Shown in pieces: positions 28,281 through 38,152 of a stretch of DNA of 64,000 nucleotides (position 1 is its first letter; the number at the start of each line of letters is the position of its first letter). The position numbers were made by a program, and so were the translations under genes. Under the pieces are notes generated by a model, which was not told the origin of the DNA, did not search any database, and was given only the letters and a program-made list of their open reading frames with translations. The DNA lies in NCBI GenBank assembly GCA_022562895.1, contig JADFOK010000009.1, positions 19,428 to 83,427 on the forward strand. Reading direction: 5' to 3'. The stretch is from Bacteroidota bacterium (GTDB lineage Bacteria; Bacteroidota; Bacteroidia; Flavobacteriales; Flavobacteriaceae).

Positions 28281-31106
28281 TTATTTAATTTCAAATTCAG
28301 TTTTTGAACTTTTATTATTCAATATAATAGTCAATAAATATTTTCCTTTTGGCAAATAATACTTACCGTTTTTAGCTTTTTTAATATCAAGTGTTCCCTT
28401 TTTTAAGATCGTTAGATCATAATCAAATATATTTATCCCCCTTACTGCATCAATACTATATTCCCGAAGCCTAGTTTCATCTTCAGATTCAATAGTAAGT
28501 GTTACTTTAGTGGCTGAATGACTATAAAACTGTATTGCTACTTTAGGTTCAAAAACCTCTCCCCAAATACTGAATTTACTTCCCCATCGGGGAGAAAAGT
28601 GAATAGACTCAATATTATTTATTACTAAATCGTTAAAAGTTTTATCATTCAACTTCTGCAATAACGATATATCTGCAACATATAGAGAACGCCCATGGGT
28701 GCCCAAAACCAGATCGTTTGCTTCGGGCTGAACCACCAGATCATGAAAAGCTACATTAGGCAGACCCTCTGAAAATAAATCCCAACGAGTCCCTTTATCA
28801 AAAGATACATACACACCATTATCGGTTCCTAAATATAATATGTTCTCGTTTTTAGGATCTTCCTTAATTACATTTACCGATGAGATTGGAAGGTTGCTGC
28901 TAATGTTTTCCCAGGTTACCCCATAATTATCACTTACATATACATAAGGATTAAAGTCATCCCAACGATAACCATTTAGCGTAACATACACTCTTTCTTT
29001 TTTATGTTGTGAAGCTATCACTCTACTTACCCATAGATCTTTTGGAAAGGTCCCGGAAATATTCGTCCAATTCCCTCCCCCATTTTTTGAAACATATACT
29101 AATCCATCATCACTTCCGGTATATAATAAACCAAACTGAAAAGGTGACTCACTTATTGAAGTTAAGGTTCCATAAGCAACATTTCCAGTTTTTCCACCCT
29201 GGGTTAAATCGTCTGAAATTGCATCCCAATTATCGCCTTTATCCATACTTCGCATTAACTTGTTTCCACCCAAGTATAAGATGTCCTGATTATGAGGACT
29301 CAACAGAATAGGGGTTTGCCAATTAAAACGATACGGATTATCTCCTAATTCATGTTTGGGTTGAATTTTCGTGCTTTCATCTGTTTCACGATTGAGTCTA
29401 TAGTAATTACCAAACTGAAACCCTGTATATACGGTATTGCTATTTCGATTATCAATCTGTACATGCATCCCGTCGCCACCCATAATAAATTCATAAGGGT
29501 ATTTTCCGTTTTGCAACCATCTTTTATTTTCGGTATGTGTGTGAGGTCCCACCCAAACACCATTATCTTGTAAACCCCCATAAACATTATACGGTTCTTC
29601 ATGATCAATATTCACCGAATAAAATTGACCCACTGAAGGCGAATTGTTTTTAATCCAGGTCTTTCCATCATCGTAAGTAATATTTACACCTCCATCATTT
29701 CCATTGATAATATGGTTAGGCATATTAGGATTAATCCATAAAGCATGATGATCTCCATGTACATTCCCAGCACCCATCGATTCAAATGTTTTCCCTCCAT
29801 CTTTAGATTTTAATAAAGGAACTCCATAAATATATATGGCATCTTTATTATCAGGTGCCACGTGAATTTTTCCAAAGTAATACCCATACGAATAATAGAT
29901 GTCATCAAGGTAGTTTTCATGGGTTTTTTTCCAGGTTTTTCCTCCGTCTGTACTTTTATACACCTCAGCACCAATCACCGGAGTATCAAATAACAATGTG
30001 TTTGCATCTTCCAGGTATTTAGCAATATCTGTTGGTTTTACTTTTCCATCCCGAACCATTTGTTTCACACTTTTAGCAGTATACTTTTTCGGAAAACTAT
30101 TGGATTTAAGAAAAATTTTCAGTTTTTTATCGTCTAAGGCTAAAAATTTAGAATTTGTCATTTCTTTAAAATCATCTTTCGTAAGCTCTTCTTTGCTTTT
30201 ATCTTTTTCTTTTGAATCTTCTTTTCTTCGGAACTGATTATCATGTATAGCATATACCGTATTTTCATCATAAATTGCCAAGCCTATACGTCCCACTCCC
30301 TCTCCACTGGGAAAACCACTTCCTTCTCCTGAAACTTTTGTCCAGGTATTTCCTGCATCGATACTTTTAAATATTGCACTGCCTTCTCCGCTTCCCCTAA
30401 AATTCCATGCTTTTCGGTCCTTATCCCAGGAGGACGCATACATCAAATTAAAATTATTTGGATCTACTGCTATTTCAATAATCCCGGATTGGTTATTGAC
30501 GAACAATGTCTTATTCCATGTTTTACCCCCGTCCAAGGTTTTATAAACCCCTCTTGAGTCGTTGGTCGAATACAAATGACCTACAACACCCACGACAATA
30601 TCATTTTGATCGTCAGGATTTAAAATAATACTACTAATATGATGGGAATCCCTTAATCCTATATTTTGCCATGTCTTTCCTTGATCAGTAGATTTTAATA
30701 ACCCTATTCCCGCATACGATGACCGTGAGGAATTCACCTCACCAGTTCCCACCCATATCGTTTTGTGTTTCCAATCTACAGCGAGGCTACCCACATTTTG
30801 AGTAGGGCTATTATCTATTATTGGATTAAAGGATGTGCCGTTGTTATTGGTATGCCAAACCCCTCCACTTGCATAACTTACATAAAACTCGAGAGGATTA
30901 TTTGGATTCACAGCTAAAGCAGTAACTCTACCACTCATAATGGTTGGACCAATACTTTTAAAAGGGAGATTTTTTACTAGTGAACTTTCAACGAGTTGCT
31001 GTTTCTGAGTTAAACCATTTTCGATTTTTGCAGAAGGTGTAGCTGGTTGTTGAGAAAAGGCATAGAAAATAGTTAATGTCAGGAAAAAGAGAAGATAATT
31101 TTTCAT
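28281..31106 (-). CDS. Secreted VPS10/BNR-repeat (sortilin-like beta-propeller) protein
   Basis: A protein of about 941 aa beginning at the ATG at 31106, which gives a proper signal peptide (MKNYLLFFLTLTIFYAFSQQ); the frame from 31154 only adds 16 hydrophilic residues. It carries many BNR/sortilin-type repeats of the form S-x-D-x-G-x-T-W (STDQGKTW, TLDGGKTW, SIDAGNTW, STDGGKTW, SKDGGKTF), as in VPS10-domain or exo-alpha-sialidase-like propellers. A Lys/Asp/Glu-rich insert occurs around residues 300-360. There is no T9SS sorting domain at the C-terminus, so it is likely periplasmic or surface-retained by other means. Glycosidase activity is not evident. Confidence 0.85.
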   Translation of the reverse strand: MKNYLLFFLTLTIFYAFSQQPATPSAKIENGLTQKQQLVESSLVKNLPFKSIGPTIMSGRVTALAVNPNNPLEFYVSYASGGVWHTNNNGTSFNPIIDNSPTQNVGSLAVDWKHKTIWVGTGEVNSSRSSYAGIGLLKSTDQGKTWQNIGLRDSHHISSIILNPDDQNDIVVGVVGHLYSTNDSRGVYKTLDGGKTWNKTLFVNNQSGIIEIAVDPNNFNLMYASSWDKDRKAWNFRGSGEGSAIFKSIDAGNTWTKVSGEGSGFPSGEGVGRIGLAIYDENTVYAIHDNQFRRKEDSKEKDKSKEELTKDDFKEMTNSKFLALDDKKLKIFLKSNSFPKKYTAKSVKQMVRDGKVKPTDIAKYLEDANTLLFDTPVIGAEVYKSTDGGKTWKKTHENYLDDIYYSYGYYFGKIHVAPDNKDAIYIYGVPLLKSKDGGKTFESMGAGNVHGDHHALWINPNMPNHIINGNDGGVNITYDDGKTWIKNNSPSVGQFYSVNIDHEEPYNVYGGLQDNGVWVGPHTHTENKRWLQNGKYPYEFIMGGDGMHVQIDNRNSNTVYTGFQFGNYYRLNRETDESTKIQPKHELGDNPYRFNWQTPILLSPHNQDILYLGGNKLMRSMDKGDNWDAISDDLTQGGKTGNVAYGTLTSISESPFQFGLLYTGSDDGLVYVSKNGGGNWTNISGTFPKDLWVSRVIASQHKKERVYVTLNGYRWDDFNPYVYVSDNYGVTWENISSNLPISSVNVIKEDPKNENILYLGTDNGVYVSFDKGTRWDLFSEGLPNVAFHDLVVQPEANDLVLGTHGRSLYVADISLLQKLNDKTFNDLVINNIESIHFSPRWGSKFSIWGEVFEPKVAIQFYSHSATKVTLTIESEDETRLREYSIDAVRGINIFDYDLTILKKGTLDIKKAKNGKYYLPKGKYLLTIILNNKSSKTEFEIK

Positions 31107-31197
31107 TGAATGGTTTTTTAGAATGTTGAATTTAATGAAATGGCTTTGTTTCACAAAATTTTACTTCGGTATTAACATCAATTGCTTTTATTTATTT

Positions 31198-31205
31198 TAA
31201 TTTTG
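31198..31205 (+). promoter_or_regulatory. Promoter -7 box for pepP
   Basis: TAATTTTG matches TAnnTTTG exactly, 22 bp upstream of the pepP ATG. No -33 element at standard spacing is visible. Confidence 0.45.
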
Positions 31206-31227
31206 AAGAAATTCAGAAAACAGTACG

Positions 31228-32517
31228 ATGAAATACCTGCCAATCGACCAAAATTTATTTATTAAAAACCGCAAAAACTTTATGGCTAAAATGATGCCTA
31301 GCAGTTTAGCTGTATTTAATAGTAATGATATTTATCCAATAAGTGCGGATAGCACCATGCCTTTTCAGCAACACAGAGATATTTTCTACCTAAGTGGAGT
31401 AGATCAGGAGGAGAGTATTTTGGTTCTTTTTCCCAATGCTGTTGAAGAAAAACATAGAGAAATTCTCTTTTTAAAGGAAACCAATGATCATATTGCTGTT
31501 TGGGAAGGTGAAAAATTAACCAAGAAAAAAGCTTTAGAAACGAGTGGTATTAAAACAGTATATTGGATTCAGGAGTTCGATAAAATCCTTAAGGAACTAA
31601 CAGCTCAGTCTGATACTATTTATTATAATACTAATGAACATTACCGTGCCTTTGTAGATACCGAAACTCGTGAAGCACGTTTTATAAAAGTAACAAAAGA
31701 TAAATACCCTGCACATAATATCGCTAAAAGCAATATTATATTACAACGTCTGCGTTCTATAAAAGACCCTATTGAATTAGACTTAATTCAGCTGGCTTGT
31801 AACATTACAGAAAATGGAATGCGCCGTGTCCTTAATTTTGTGAAACCGGGTGTCATGGAATTTGAAATTGAAGCTGAATATATTCACGAATTCCTTTGCA
31901 ACCGCTCTAATGGTTTTGCATATACCCCCATTATTGCCAGTGGAAACAATGCCAATGTATTACACTATATTGAAAACAATCAAGAATGTAAAGATGGTGA
32001 TCTAATCCTTATGGATGTTGGTGCAGAATATGCAAATTACAGTAGCGATATGACAAGGACTATTCCGGTAAATGGAAAATTCACCAAACGACAACGCGAT
32101 GTTTACGATGCTGTAAATAGAGTGAAGAATGAAGCGACTAAAATGTTGATCCCAGGTACACTTTGGAAAGAATATCATATTGAAGTTGGGAATCTTATGA
32201 CCTCAGAATTGTTGGGTTTAGGTCTATTAGATAAAACCGCTGTGAAAAACGAAGACCCCGATTGTCCTGCTTATAAAAAATATTTTATGCACGGTACCTC
32301 TCATCATATAGGTCTGGATACTCACGACTACGGAATACTTTGGGAACCTATGAAAGCCAACATGGTGTTTACTGTTGAGCCTGGAATTTATATTCCTGAA
32401 GAAGGCTTTGGTATTCGTCTTGAAGATGATGTGGTAATTCAAGAAAGTGGAGAACCTTTCAACTTAATGCGTAATATTCCTATAGAAGCAGAAGAAATTG
32501 AAGAGTTAATGAATTAG
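31228..32517 (+). CDS. pepP: Aminopeptidase P (Xaa-Pro aminopeptidase)
   Basis: A 429-aa M24B metallopeptidase that removes an N-terminal residue preceding proline. The N-terminal creatinase-like domain covers roughly residues 1-170. The dinuclear metal ligands are visible: D263 in LMDVGAEY, D274 in SSDMTRT, H355 in MHGTSHHIG, then Glu in TVEPGIYIP and Glu in RLEDDVVI. Length is typical. Its stop codon overlaps that of the convergent brnQ by 4 bp. Confidence 0.93.
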   Translation: MKYLPIDQNLFIKNRKNFMAKMMPSSLAVFNSNDIYPISADSTMPFQQHRDIFYLSGVDQEESILVLFPNAVEEKHREILFLKETNDHIAVWEGEKLTKKKALETSGIKTVYWIQEFDKILKELTAQSDTIYYNTNEHYRAFVDTETREARFIKVTKDKYPAHNIAKSNIILQRLRSIKDPIELDLIQLACNITENGMRRVLNFVKPGVMEFEIEAEYIHEFLCNRSNGFAYTPIIASGNNANVLHYIENNQECKDGDLILMDVGAEYANYSSDMTRTIPVNGKFTKRQRDVYDAVNRVKNEATKMLIPGTLWKEYHIEVGNLMTSELLGLGLLDKTAVKNEDPDCPAYKKYFMHGTSHHIGLDTHDYGILWEPMKANMVFTVEPGIYIPEEGFGIRLEDDVVIQESGEPFNLMRNIPIEAEEIEELMN

Positions 32518-33794
32518 CCTTCAGAATAATTTTTTCTTGGAGATAAAAAATTAACAATCACAAAAACAACAAATGCCGGTAATACCCAACCCATACTATA
32601 TTGCGATAATGGAATATTTTCATTTATAGGAGTCAGGATACCTTTGGAAATAAAAAATTGTAAAAAATCCGGTATACTAAATACAAATGTAACCAGCGTT
32701 ACTGCCCTAAATATTGTTTTGGATGCCCATCTTTTCGGTAAAGCATTTAGCAATATCAATACTATTGTTATTGGATAAATAAACATTAGTACTGGCAATG
32801 CAATATCAATGATATAGAACACATCGAACTGGCCTATAGCTACCCCAAATGCACAACCTATAATCGCTGTAATTCGATATGCAAATTGTGAGTTATTAGC
32901 CAACCCTTTAATAAAATCTGCCGTTCCAGCCAATATTCCGACTGCGGTTGTAAAACAAGCTAAAGAGACCAAAACTCCTAAGAATGCCGTACCTACACTT
33001 CCAAGGGTTTGAGAACTTAATAATGTAAGTAGTTCTGTGCGATTTTCTATATCTAAGGTTCCACTATAATGTGCTCCCAATGCTATTAGGCCACTATAAA
33101 TTATTAGGAGTCCTATTCCTGCCATCAGTCCGGCCTTTGAAATAATTGCTTTTTTTTCTTGGTAGTTAAATTTTGATTTTAATGATATTGAAATCACTAT
33201 AAACCCTCCTACAACTATACCACCAATGGCGTCAAAGGTTTGGTAACCCTCCAAAATTCCTTCGGTAAATGTGTAATTAAAAATAGATGCATTTATATTA
33301 TGAACATCACCAAACAATCCAATTCCAATGATACACAGTAATATGAATATAATTAGAGGTGTAAGGTACTTCCCAATAAGATTTAATATTCTGGTTCGGT
33401 TAAAAATAAAAAATAATACAAGTGCAAAATAAATAGCACTGCTCCAAAGGGATGATATATTAAAATAGGGTTGTATTGCCATTTCATAAGTAACTGAAGC
33501 GGTACGGGGGGCTGGTAAAGCTACAGAAATAGTATAAACAATAACACTATAGATCAAAGCAAATGCCGGAGACACCTTTTTTCCAAAATCCAGCATTGTA
33601 CCCTGTAATTTCGCATGCCCATAAATTGCAAGAATTGGAATTACAACTGCAGATACAGCAAACCCAAGAGTAACCAAAATCCAACTAGTTCCTGCATTAT
33701 ACCCTAAAAAGGGAGGTAAAATAAGATTGCCTGCTCCAAAAAAGAGTGAGAACAATGCAAAAGCAGTTATTAGGGTTTGTTTGGTAAATTGCAT
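32514..33794 (-). CDS. brnQ: BrnQ-type branched-chain amino acid transporter
   Basis: A protein of about 426 aa with roughly twelve hydrophobic segments, resembling BrnQ, a sodium-coupled carrier for leucine, isoleucine and valine. The start MQFTKQTLITAFALFSLFF followed by GAGNLILPPFLG is the family N-terminus. The frame runs open 42 codons further upstream, but that part is polar, has no homology I recognise and overlaps the divergent hydrolase gene, so 33794 is used. Other landmarks are LFFIFNRTRILN and GLANNSQFAYRI. It sits in the inner membrane. Confidence 0.88.
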   Translation of the reverse strand: MQFTKQTLITAFALFSLFFGAGNLILPPFLGYNAGTSWILVTLGFAVSAVVIPILAIYGHAKLQGTMLDFGKKVSPAFALIYSVIVYTISVALPAPRTASVTYEMAIQPYFNISSLWSSAIYFALVLFFIFNRTRILNLIGKYLTPLIIFILLCIIGIGLFGDVHNINASIFNYTFTEGILEGYQTFDAIGGIVVGGFIVISISLKSKFNYQEKKAIISKAGLMAGIGLLIIYSGLIALGAHYSGTLDIENRTELLTLLSSQTLGSVGTAFLGVLVSLACFTTAVGILAGTADFIKGLANNSQFAYRITAIIGCAFGVAIGQFDVFYIIDIALPVLMFIYPITIVLILLNALPKRWASKTIFRAVTLVTFVFSIPDFLQFFISKGILTPINENIPLSQYSMGWVLPAFVVFVIVNFLSPRKNYSEG

Positions 33795-33826
33795 TCTTAG
33801 ATATTTGTAATACCGAATATAGAAAA

Positions 33827-34603
33827 ATGATCGCTTATTATAACCATACCCCAATTTATTATAAAGTATATGGTAATGGACCCGCTTTAGTATTACTCCA
33901 TGGGTTTTTAGAAAGTTCAACTATGTGGGAGATGTTAATTCCGAAGCTTTCAAAAAAAAATAAAGTTATCACATTAGATTTACCCGGACACGGAAATAGT
34001 GGTTGTATTTCTGAAACTCATACTATGGAACTCATGGCAGAAGTGGTAAACACCATCATGGAAAATCTTAACATTACCAGGGCAAACTTTATGGGACATT
34101 CCATGGGAGGTTATGTTATTTTGGCTTATGTTGAAAAATATAATACTAAAGTAAATAAACTAATTCTTCTAAATTCTACTACAGTTGAAGACTCAATAGA
34201 ACGAAAACAAAATAGAGACCGAGCTCTTTCAGTACTAAAGACAAACCCTAAAACATTTATTGGATTGGCTATGAAAAACTTTTTTGCTGAAAGTACTCGT
34301 GATAAATTCACTGTTGAAATTGAAAAGTTAAAAAATGAAGCACTATTGTTTCCTTTAAATGGGATCACAGCAGCAATAAAGGGTATGAAACACAGAAAAA
34401 ATCGTACCCAGATATTAAAAAACTTTAGCCAGGAGAAATTTTTTATCTGTGGTATCGAAGACCCCATCATACCTATTTCAACTTCTGAAAAGCTAGCTAA
34501 ACTTAGTAAAGCTAAACTTTTTAGAGTTGAAGGCGGTCATATGAGTGTTTATGAAAATTATGAGGAAATTGTTAAAATATTGCATTTTATCGATTTTTTA
34601 TAA
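33827..34603 (+). CDS. Alpha/beta hydrolase (cytoplasmic)
   Basis: A 258-aa alpha/beta hydrolase with no signal peptide. The oxyanion-hole motif is LLHGFLESSTMW. The nucleophile elbow GHSMGGYVIL carries Ser at about residue 95. The acid residue is in GIEDPIIP, and the histidine in VEGGHMSVYEN. It belongs to the broad esterase/MhpC/MenH-like group, and the substrate cannot be told from sequence. It is divergent from brnQ with a 32-bp gap between start codons. Confidence 0.85.
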   Translation: MIAYYNHTPIYYKVYGNGPALVLLHGFLESSTMWEMLIPKLSKKNKVITLDLPGHGNSGCISETHTMELMAEVVNTIMENLNITRANFMGHSMGGYVILAYVEKYNTKVNKLILLNSTTVEDSIERKQNRDRALSVLKTNPKTFIGLAMKNFFAESTRDKFTVEIEKLKNEALLFPLNGITAAIKGMKHRKNRTQILKNFSQEKFFICGIEDPIIPISTSEKLAKLSKAKLFRVEGGHMSVYENYEEIVKILHFIDFL

Positions 34604-34666
34604 CTTTTAACCGATATTTAATTTATTTTTTGTACTTTTATTCCTACATATCATAAATAATTAAGC

Positions 34667-34915
34667 ATGAAAAATTTTACTCCAACACATTCTTTATTAA
34701 TATCAGGTATATTATGTTCAACTTTTGGGCACAACTTTACTGTAACTAGTAAAATTACGAATCACATTAATGAATATAAATGCAAAAAATGTGGAAAGGA
34801 AGTAACAGATGGATTTTCGGGTAACATAGAATTACTCACTTTTAAAACCAAAAAAGTAAATGCCTGCCTTGCTTCTTTTTTTCAGAAAAAAATGCATAGA
34901 GTTTCAACGCATTGA
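34667..34915 (+). CDS. Small putative zinc-ribbon protein
   Basis: An 82-aa protein with no named family. It contains GHNFTVTSKI and then YKCKKCGKEVTDGFSG; an upstream Cys (C17) and His (H22) with the CxxC pair could bind one zinc. It is related to the small protein at 35286-35486 (shared C..GHN, C-K-x-C and FSG/YGRTG-type turn), so the two look like diverged duplicates flanking 340 bp of non-coding DNA. Function is unknown. Confidence 0.6.
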   Translation: MKNFTPTHSLLISGILCSTFGHNFTVTSKITNHINEYKCKKCGKEVTDGFSGNIELLTFKTKKVNACLASFFQKKMHRVSTH

Positions 34916-35240
34916 ATTTCGATTGAAATACTTAAACTTTTAATAAATATTGTAACTGTTCCACCAGGTACAACAATTCAAAATAGGCCCTTTTATTCTA
35001 CTTCAGTAGGACCAAAAAATGTTTCTTTTCATTAGATTTTCAATCATTTTCATAGTTATAAGGCACTAAATATTCGATTAAAAGTGTTAAAATTCTAATT
35101 ATCTCACTATATGAGGAAAAACAAATTTAAACATAAATCTTTGTTTTTAAATGACTTACATAGATGTTCTTTAAATATATAATAAATATTATCGATTAAA
35201 GGCAATAAAAAATCGACATAATACATTTTTATTTTTTATA
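34916..35240. other. Gene-free stretch between the two small zinc-ribbon genes
   Basis: This is very AT-rich. I see no open frame of note, no RNA gene and no strong hairpin with a T-run. The only feature is the promoter box at its right end. Confidence 0.5.
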
Positions 35241-35248
35241 TATATTTG
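35241..35248 (+). promoter_or_regulatory. Promoter -7 box for the second small zinc-ribbon gene
   Basis: TATATTTG matches TAnnTTTG exactly. Transcription starting about 6 bp downstream leaves about 30 nt of leader to the ATG at 35286 but only about 5 nt to the alternative ATG at 35259, supporting the later start. Confidence 0.5.
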
Positions 35249-35285
35249 ACCCAACATCATGTCCAAATTTGATGTTCCCCGCATT

Positions 35286-35486
35286 ATGAAAACAATACTT
35301 TGTAAGATTAAAGGGCATAACTATATTACCGTTAATAAGGATAATATATTCCTAGAAAAAGTTGAATGTAAAAATTGCAAAGAAAAATTTGCAAGCGATG
35401 GCTATGGTCGAACAGGAAAACTTACTCCATACTGGGTGGAAAATAATATTTTCTTTAAAATATATTTTCAAAAACAAGCCATCTAA
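35286..35486 (+). CDS. Small putative zinc-ribbon protein, paralogue of the 34667 gene
   Basis: A 66-aa protein starting MKTILCKIKGHNYITVNKD. C6 and H11 plus the CKNC pair (about residues 26-29) form a plausible zinc site. A SDGYGRTGKLTPYW stretch follows and the C-terminus is aromatic and basic. The start at 35286 is chosen over 35259 from the promoter position and the likeness to the paralogue. It ends directly against the convergent thiL (stop codons adjacent). Function is unknown. Confidence 0.6.
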   Translation: MKTILCKIKGHNYITVNKDNIFLEKVECKNCKEKFASDGYGRTGKLTPYWVENNIFFKIYFQKQAI

Positions 35487-36542
35487 TTAAGAATCTTCAA
35501 TTAAGGCTTTCCATCCTCTGGCTTTTAAAGGAATTTTGGTATTTGCACGGGTTATCAAATGAATCCCTTCTTTTTTATTTGTGATATGACCAATAACTGT
35601 AAAATTGGGATTCGTTTTTATTTTTGAAAAGTCCTTGTTATCAATTGTAAATAATAACTCATAATCTTCTCCCCCACTTAATGCAATTGTAGTACTGTCT
35701 AGTTTGAACTCCTCACAAGTAGAAATGACCTGTGGGTCTAGTGGAATTTTATCCTCATAAAGATTACACCCTACATTAGAGCTTTTACAAATATGGATAA
35801 TTTCTGAAGACAACCCATCGCTAATATCGATCATTGATGTTGGCTTGACATTCAAATTAGAAAGTAATTCTGAAATATCCCTTCTAGCTTCTGGTTTTAA
35901 TTGCCGTTCTATTAAATAAGTATATGCATCTAGATCGGGTTGTGAATTAGGATTTACCTGAAACACCCTTTTTTCGCGTTCTAAGACTTGTAATCCTAAA
36001 TAGGCAGCTCCTAAATCGCCGGTAACCACTAACAAATCGTTTTCTTTTGCACCGTCACGATACACAATATCCTTTTCCTTTACCAGACCTATAGCTGTTA
36101 TACTAATAAATAAACCTGTGGTTGAAGAAGTTGTATCTCCCCCAATAACATCTATTTTGTAATATTTTGCAGCCATAGCAATACCTGAGTAAAGTTCTTC
36201 TAATGCTTCGACGGAAAATCTATTTGAAACAGCAATTGAGACAGTTATTTGCGTTGCTTTTGCGTTCATTGCATAAACGTCAGAGAGATTTACAACCACG
36301 GCTTTATACCCTAAATGTTTAATAGGCATATAACCTAAATCAAAATGTACCCCTTCAACAAGTAAATCTGTTGTAACAACTATTTGTTCTTCTGAATTTA
36401 CAGATAAAACTGCTGCATCATCACCAATTCCCTTAATAGTAGTTTTTTGTTTTATTTTAAAATTTTTGGTGAGGTGATCAATTAAACCAAACTCTCCCAA
36501 TTCTGAAATACTGGTTTTTGAAGTATTTTTATTTTCAAGCAT
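35487..36542 (-). CDS. thiL: Thiamine-monophosphate kinase
   Basis: A 351-aa ATP-dependent kinase converting thiamine monophosphate to thiamine diphosphate. It belongs to the PurM/AIR synthase-like fold. The N-terminus contains SELGEFGLIDHL. Metal and nucleotide motifs are GIGDDAAVL, VVTTDLLVEGVHFD, YKAVVVNLSDVYAM, VIGGDTTSS and VTGDLGAAYLG; SMIDISDGLSSE and LSGGEDYELLF follow. Length is normal. No TPP riboswitch is visible upstream. Confidence 0.95.
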   Translation of the reverse strand: MLENKNTSKTSISELGEFGLIDHLTKNFKIKQKTTIKGIGDDAAVLSVNSEEQIVVTTDLLVEGVHFDLGYMPIKHLGYKAVVVNLSDVYAMNAKATQITVSIAVSNRFSVEALEELYSGIAMAAKYYKIDVIGGDTTSSTTGLFISITAIGLVKEKDIVYRDGAKENDLLVVTGDLGAAYLGLQVLEREKRVFQVNPNSQPDLDAYTYLIERQLKPEARRDISELLSNLNVKPTSMIDISDGLSSEIIHICKSSNVGCNLYEDKIPLDPQVISTCEEFKLDSTTIALSGGEDYELLFTIDNKDFSKIKTNPNFTVIGHITNKKEGIHLITRANTKIPLKARGWKALIEDS

Positions 36543-36716
36543 TTATTTTCTCTTTATTATTGAAACAAAAATACAAGTTACCCTTTTAATAATATCAATA
36601 AATATTTGTCATTATTAAAAATTGTCAGGTCTTTTCCTGTTAAGGCCTCAAAACGAAAATACATCTGCAAAAAAATCCTTATCTTTTGCGAAAAATTATT
36701 TTATCTTTAAATTCAT

Positions 36717-38042
36717 ATGAAAAAGATTGCGTTAATTCTTTCATTTATTTCCTTTCTCTTTTTTAATTATTCTTGTAACACAGATGATCTTAATCGTGAA
36801 ACTGTAATTATAGACGACGACCCAAACCCAGAACCCGACCCAGGAGGAGGATCTGGAGGTGGCTCAGGAGGTGGCTCAGGAGGCGGCTCAGGAGGCGGAT
36901 CAGGAGGGGGAGGTAGCTCCAGTTCAAATGAGGACCCGGCTATTTGTGAAAATGGATTTGCAGGAATATTTCCTTGTTTTGATTATGACCTAATAGTACA
37001 TATGGGTTTGGATGACCTGGAAGCATCTTCGGGGAATGATTGTTGGGGATGGACAGATCCGGCTACGGGTAAAGAATACGCAATAATGGGAGTAGATAAT
37101 GGTACTGTTTTTATTGACATATCAGATCCTGAGAATCCAATTTATACTGTCAAAGTATTAACTACAAATCAAACAAGTGCCTGGAGAGACATAAAGACCT
37201 ATAATAATTTTGCTTTTATTGTTAGCGAAGCTGGTGGACATGGAATGCAAATATTCGATCTAACGAGACTAAGAGATAGTGGCCCTTTTGATGTTTTTAG
37301 CCCCGATGCTAATTATGGTGGTTTTGGCAATGCACACAATATCGTTATAAATGAGGATACAGGTTATGCATATGCTGTAGGCACGGATACTTTTGGGGGA
37401 GGTATTCATTTTGTTAACATACAAAACCCTCTTAACCCAATCCCAGCAGGAGGGTATTCAACAGATGGGTATACCCATGATGCGCAAGTTGTAACTTATA
37501 ATGGTCCCGATACAAATTATACAGGACGTGAAATCCTATTTGGAAGTAATGAGACAAAAGTAGTAATAGTAGATGTTACCGATAAAGCAAATCCTCAAAA
37601 CATTGCAAATATATTCTATTCAGATACAGGTTATACACACCAATGTTGGTTAACCGAAGATCATCGTTTTTTAATTGTTGGTGATGAACTTGATGAATTA
37701 ACTGTTGGTTTTCAATCAAGAACTTTAATCTTTGATCTAGAAAATCTCAATAACCCTCAAAGTCATTTTGATTATTTCGGACCAACATTTGCAATAGATC
37801 ATAACCTTTATGTAAAAGGAAATAAGTTATATCTTTCTAACTATACTGCAGGTTTACGTGTTATAGACATTAGTTTTATTGGGAGTTCTGGTATTTTAGA
37901 GGAAGGGTATTTTGATACCTATCCAGATAATGACGCTGCTTCTTTTAATGGAGCTTGGAGTGTATATCCCTATTTCGAAAGTGGACACATTGTAATAAGT
38001 GATATAAATAAGGGCCTTTTTATCGTTAAAAAGAAATCCTAA
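36717..38042 (+). CDS. Choice-of-anchor B lipoprotein with a Gly-Ser linker
   Basis: A 441-aa lipoprotein. The signal ends FLFFNYSC with the acylated Cys at about 20. A short acidic stretch (DDDPNPEPDP) precedes a flexible (GGGS)n linker (about residues 42-70) that separates the lipid anchor from the domain. The domain (about 75-440) is the choice-of-anchor B / LVIVD-repeat propeller: CWGWTDPATGKEYAIMGVDN, AWRDIKTYNNFAFIVSEA, HGMQIFDLTRLR and YTHQCWLTEDHRFLIVGDE. The ligand is unknown. The next gene is a close paralogue with a T9SS sorting domain, so the pair presents the same propeller by two routes. Confidence 0.88.
   Translation: MKKIALILSFISFLFFNYSCNTDDLNRETVIIDDDPNPEPDPGGGSGGGSGGGSGGGSGGGSGGGGSSSSNEDPAICENGFAGIFPCFDYDLIVHMGLDDLEASSGNDCWGWTDPATGKEYAIMGVDNGTVFIDISDPENPIYTVKVLTTNQTSAWRDIKTYNNFAFIVSEAGGHGMQIFDLTRLRDSGPFDVFSPDANYGGFGNAHNIVINEDTGYAYAVGTDTFGGGIHFVNIQNPLNPIPAGGYSTDGYTHDAQVVTYNGPDTNYTGREILFGSNETKVVIVDVTDKANPQNIANIFYSDTGYTHQCWLTEDHRFLIVGDELDELTVGFQSRTLIFDLENLNNPQSHFDYFGPTFAIDHNLYVKGNKLYLSNYTAGLRVIDISFIGSSGILEEGYFDTYPDNDAASFNGAWSVYPYFESGHIVISDINKGLFIVKKKS
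36843..36902 (+). repeat. Five-copy 12-bp tandem repeat encoding (GGGS)n
   Basis: Copies of GGAGGTGGCTCA with third-position variants (GGC, GGA) run in frame and encode a Gly-Gly-Gly-Ser linker. Because units are nearly identical, length could change by slippage without shifting frame. Confidence 0.85.
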
Positions 38043-38152
38043 TTATATATCTTATTTATATTTTTTTTACCCTCTATCGCAGTCCTGTAAAAAATTATCA
38101 ATAATCTTAGTTTACTTATAATAATTAAAACGACATTACTAAAATAATAGCT

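Noticed and set aside
33795..33920. 42-residue N-terminal extension of BrnQ
   Set aside because: Polar, unlike the family, and overlapping the divergent hydrolase start region.
34126..34470. Antisense open frames inside genes (for example within the hydrolase gene, sdhA and hflX)
   Set aside because: They mirror codon bias of the sense genes and encode nothing recognisable.
36543..36716. TPP riboswitch upstream of thiL
   Set aside because: No conserved CUGAGA-type core or paired arms could be found in the leader.
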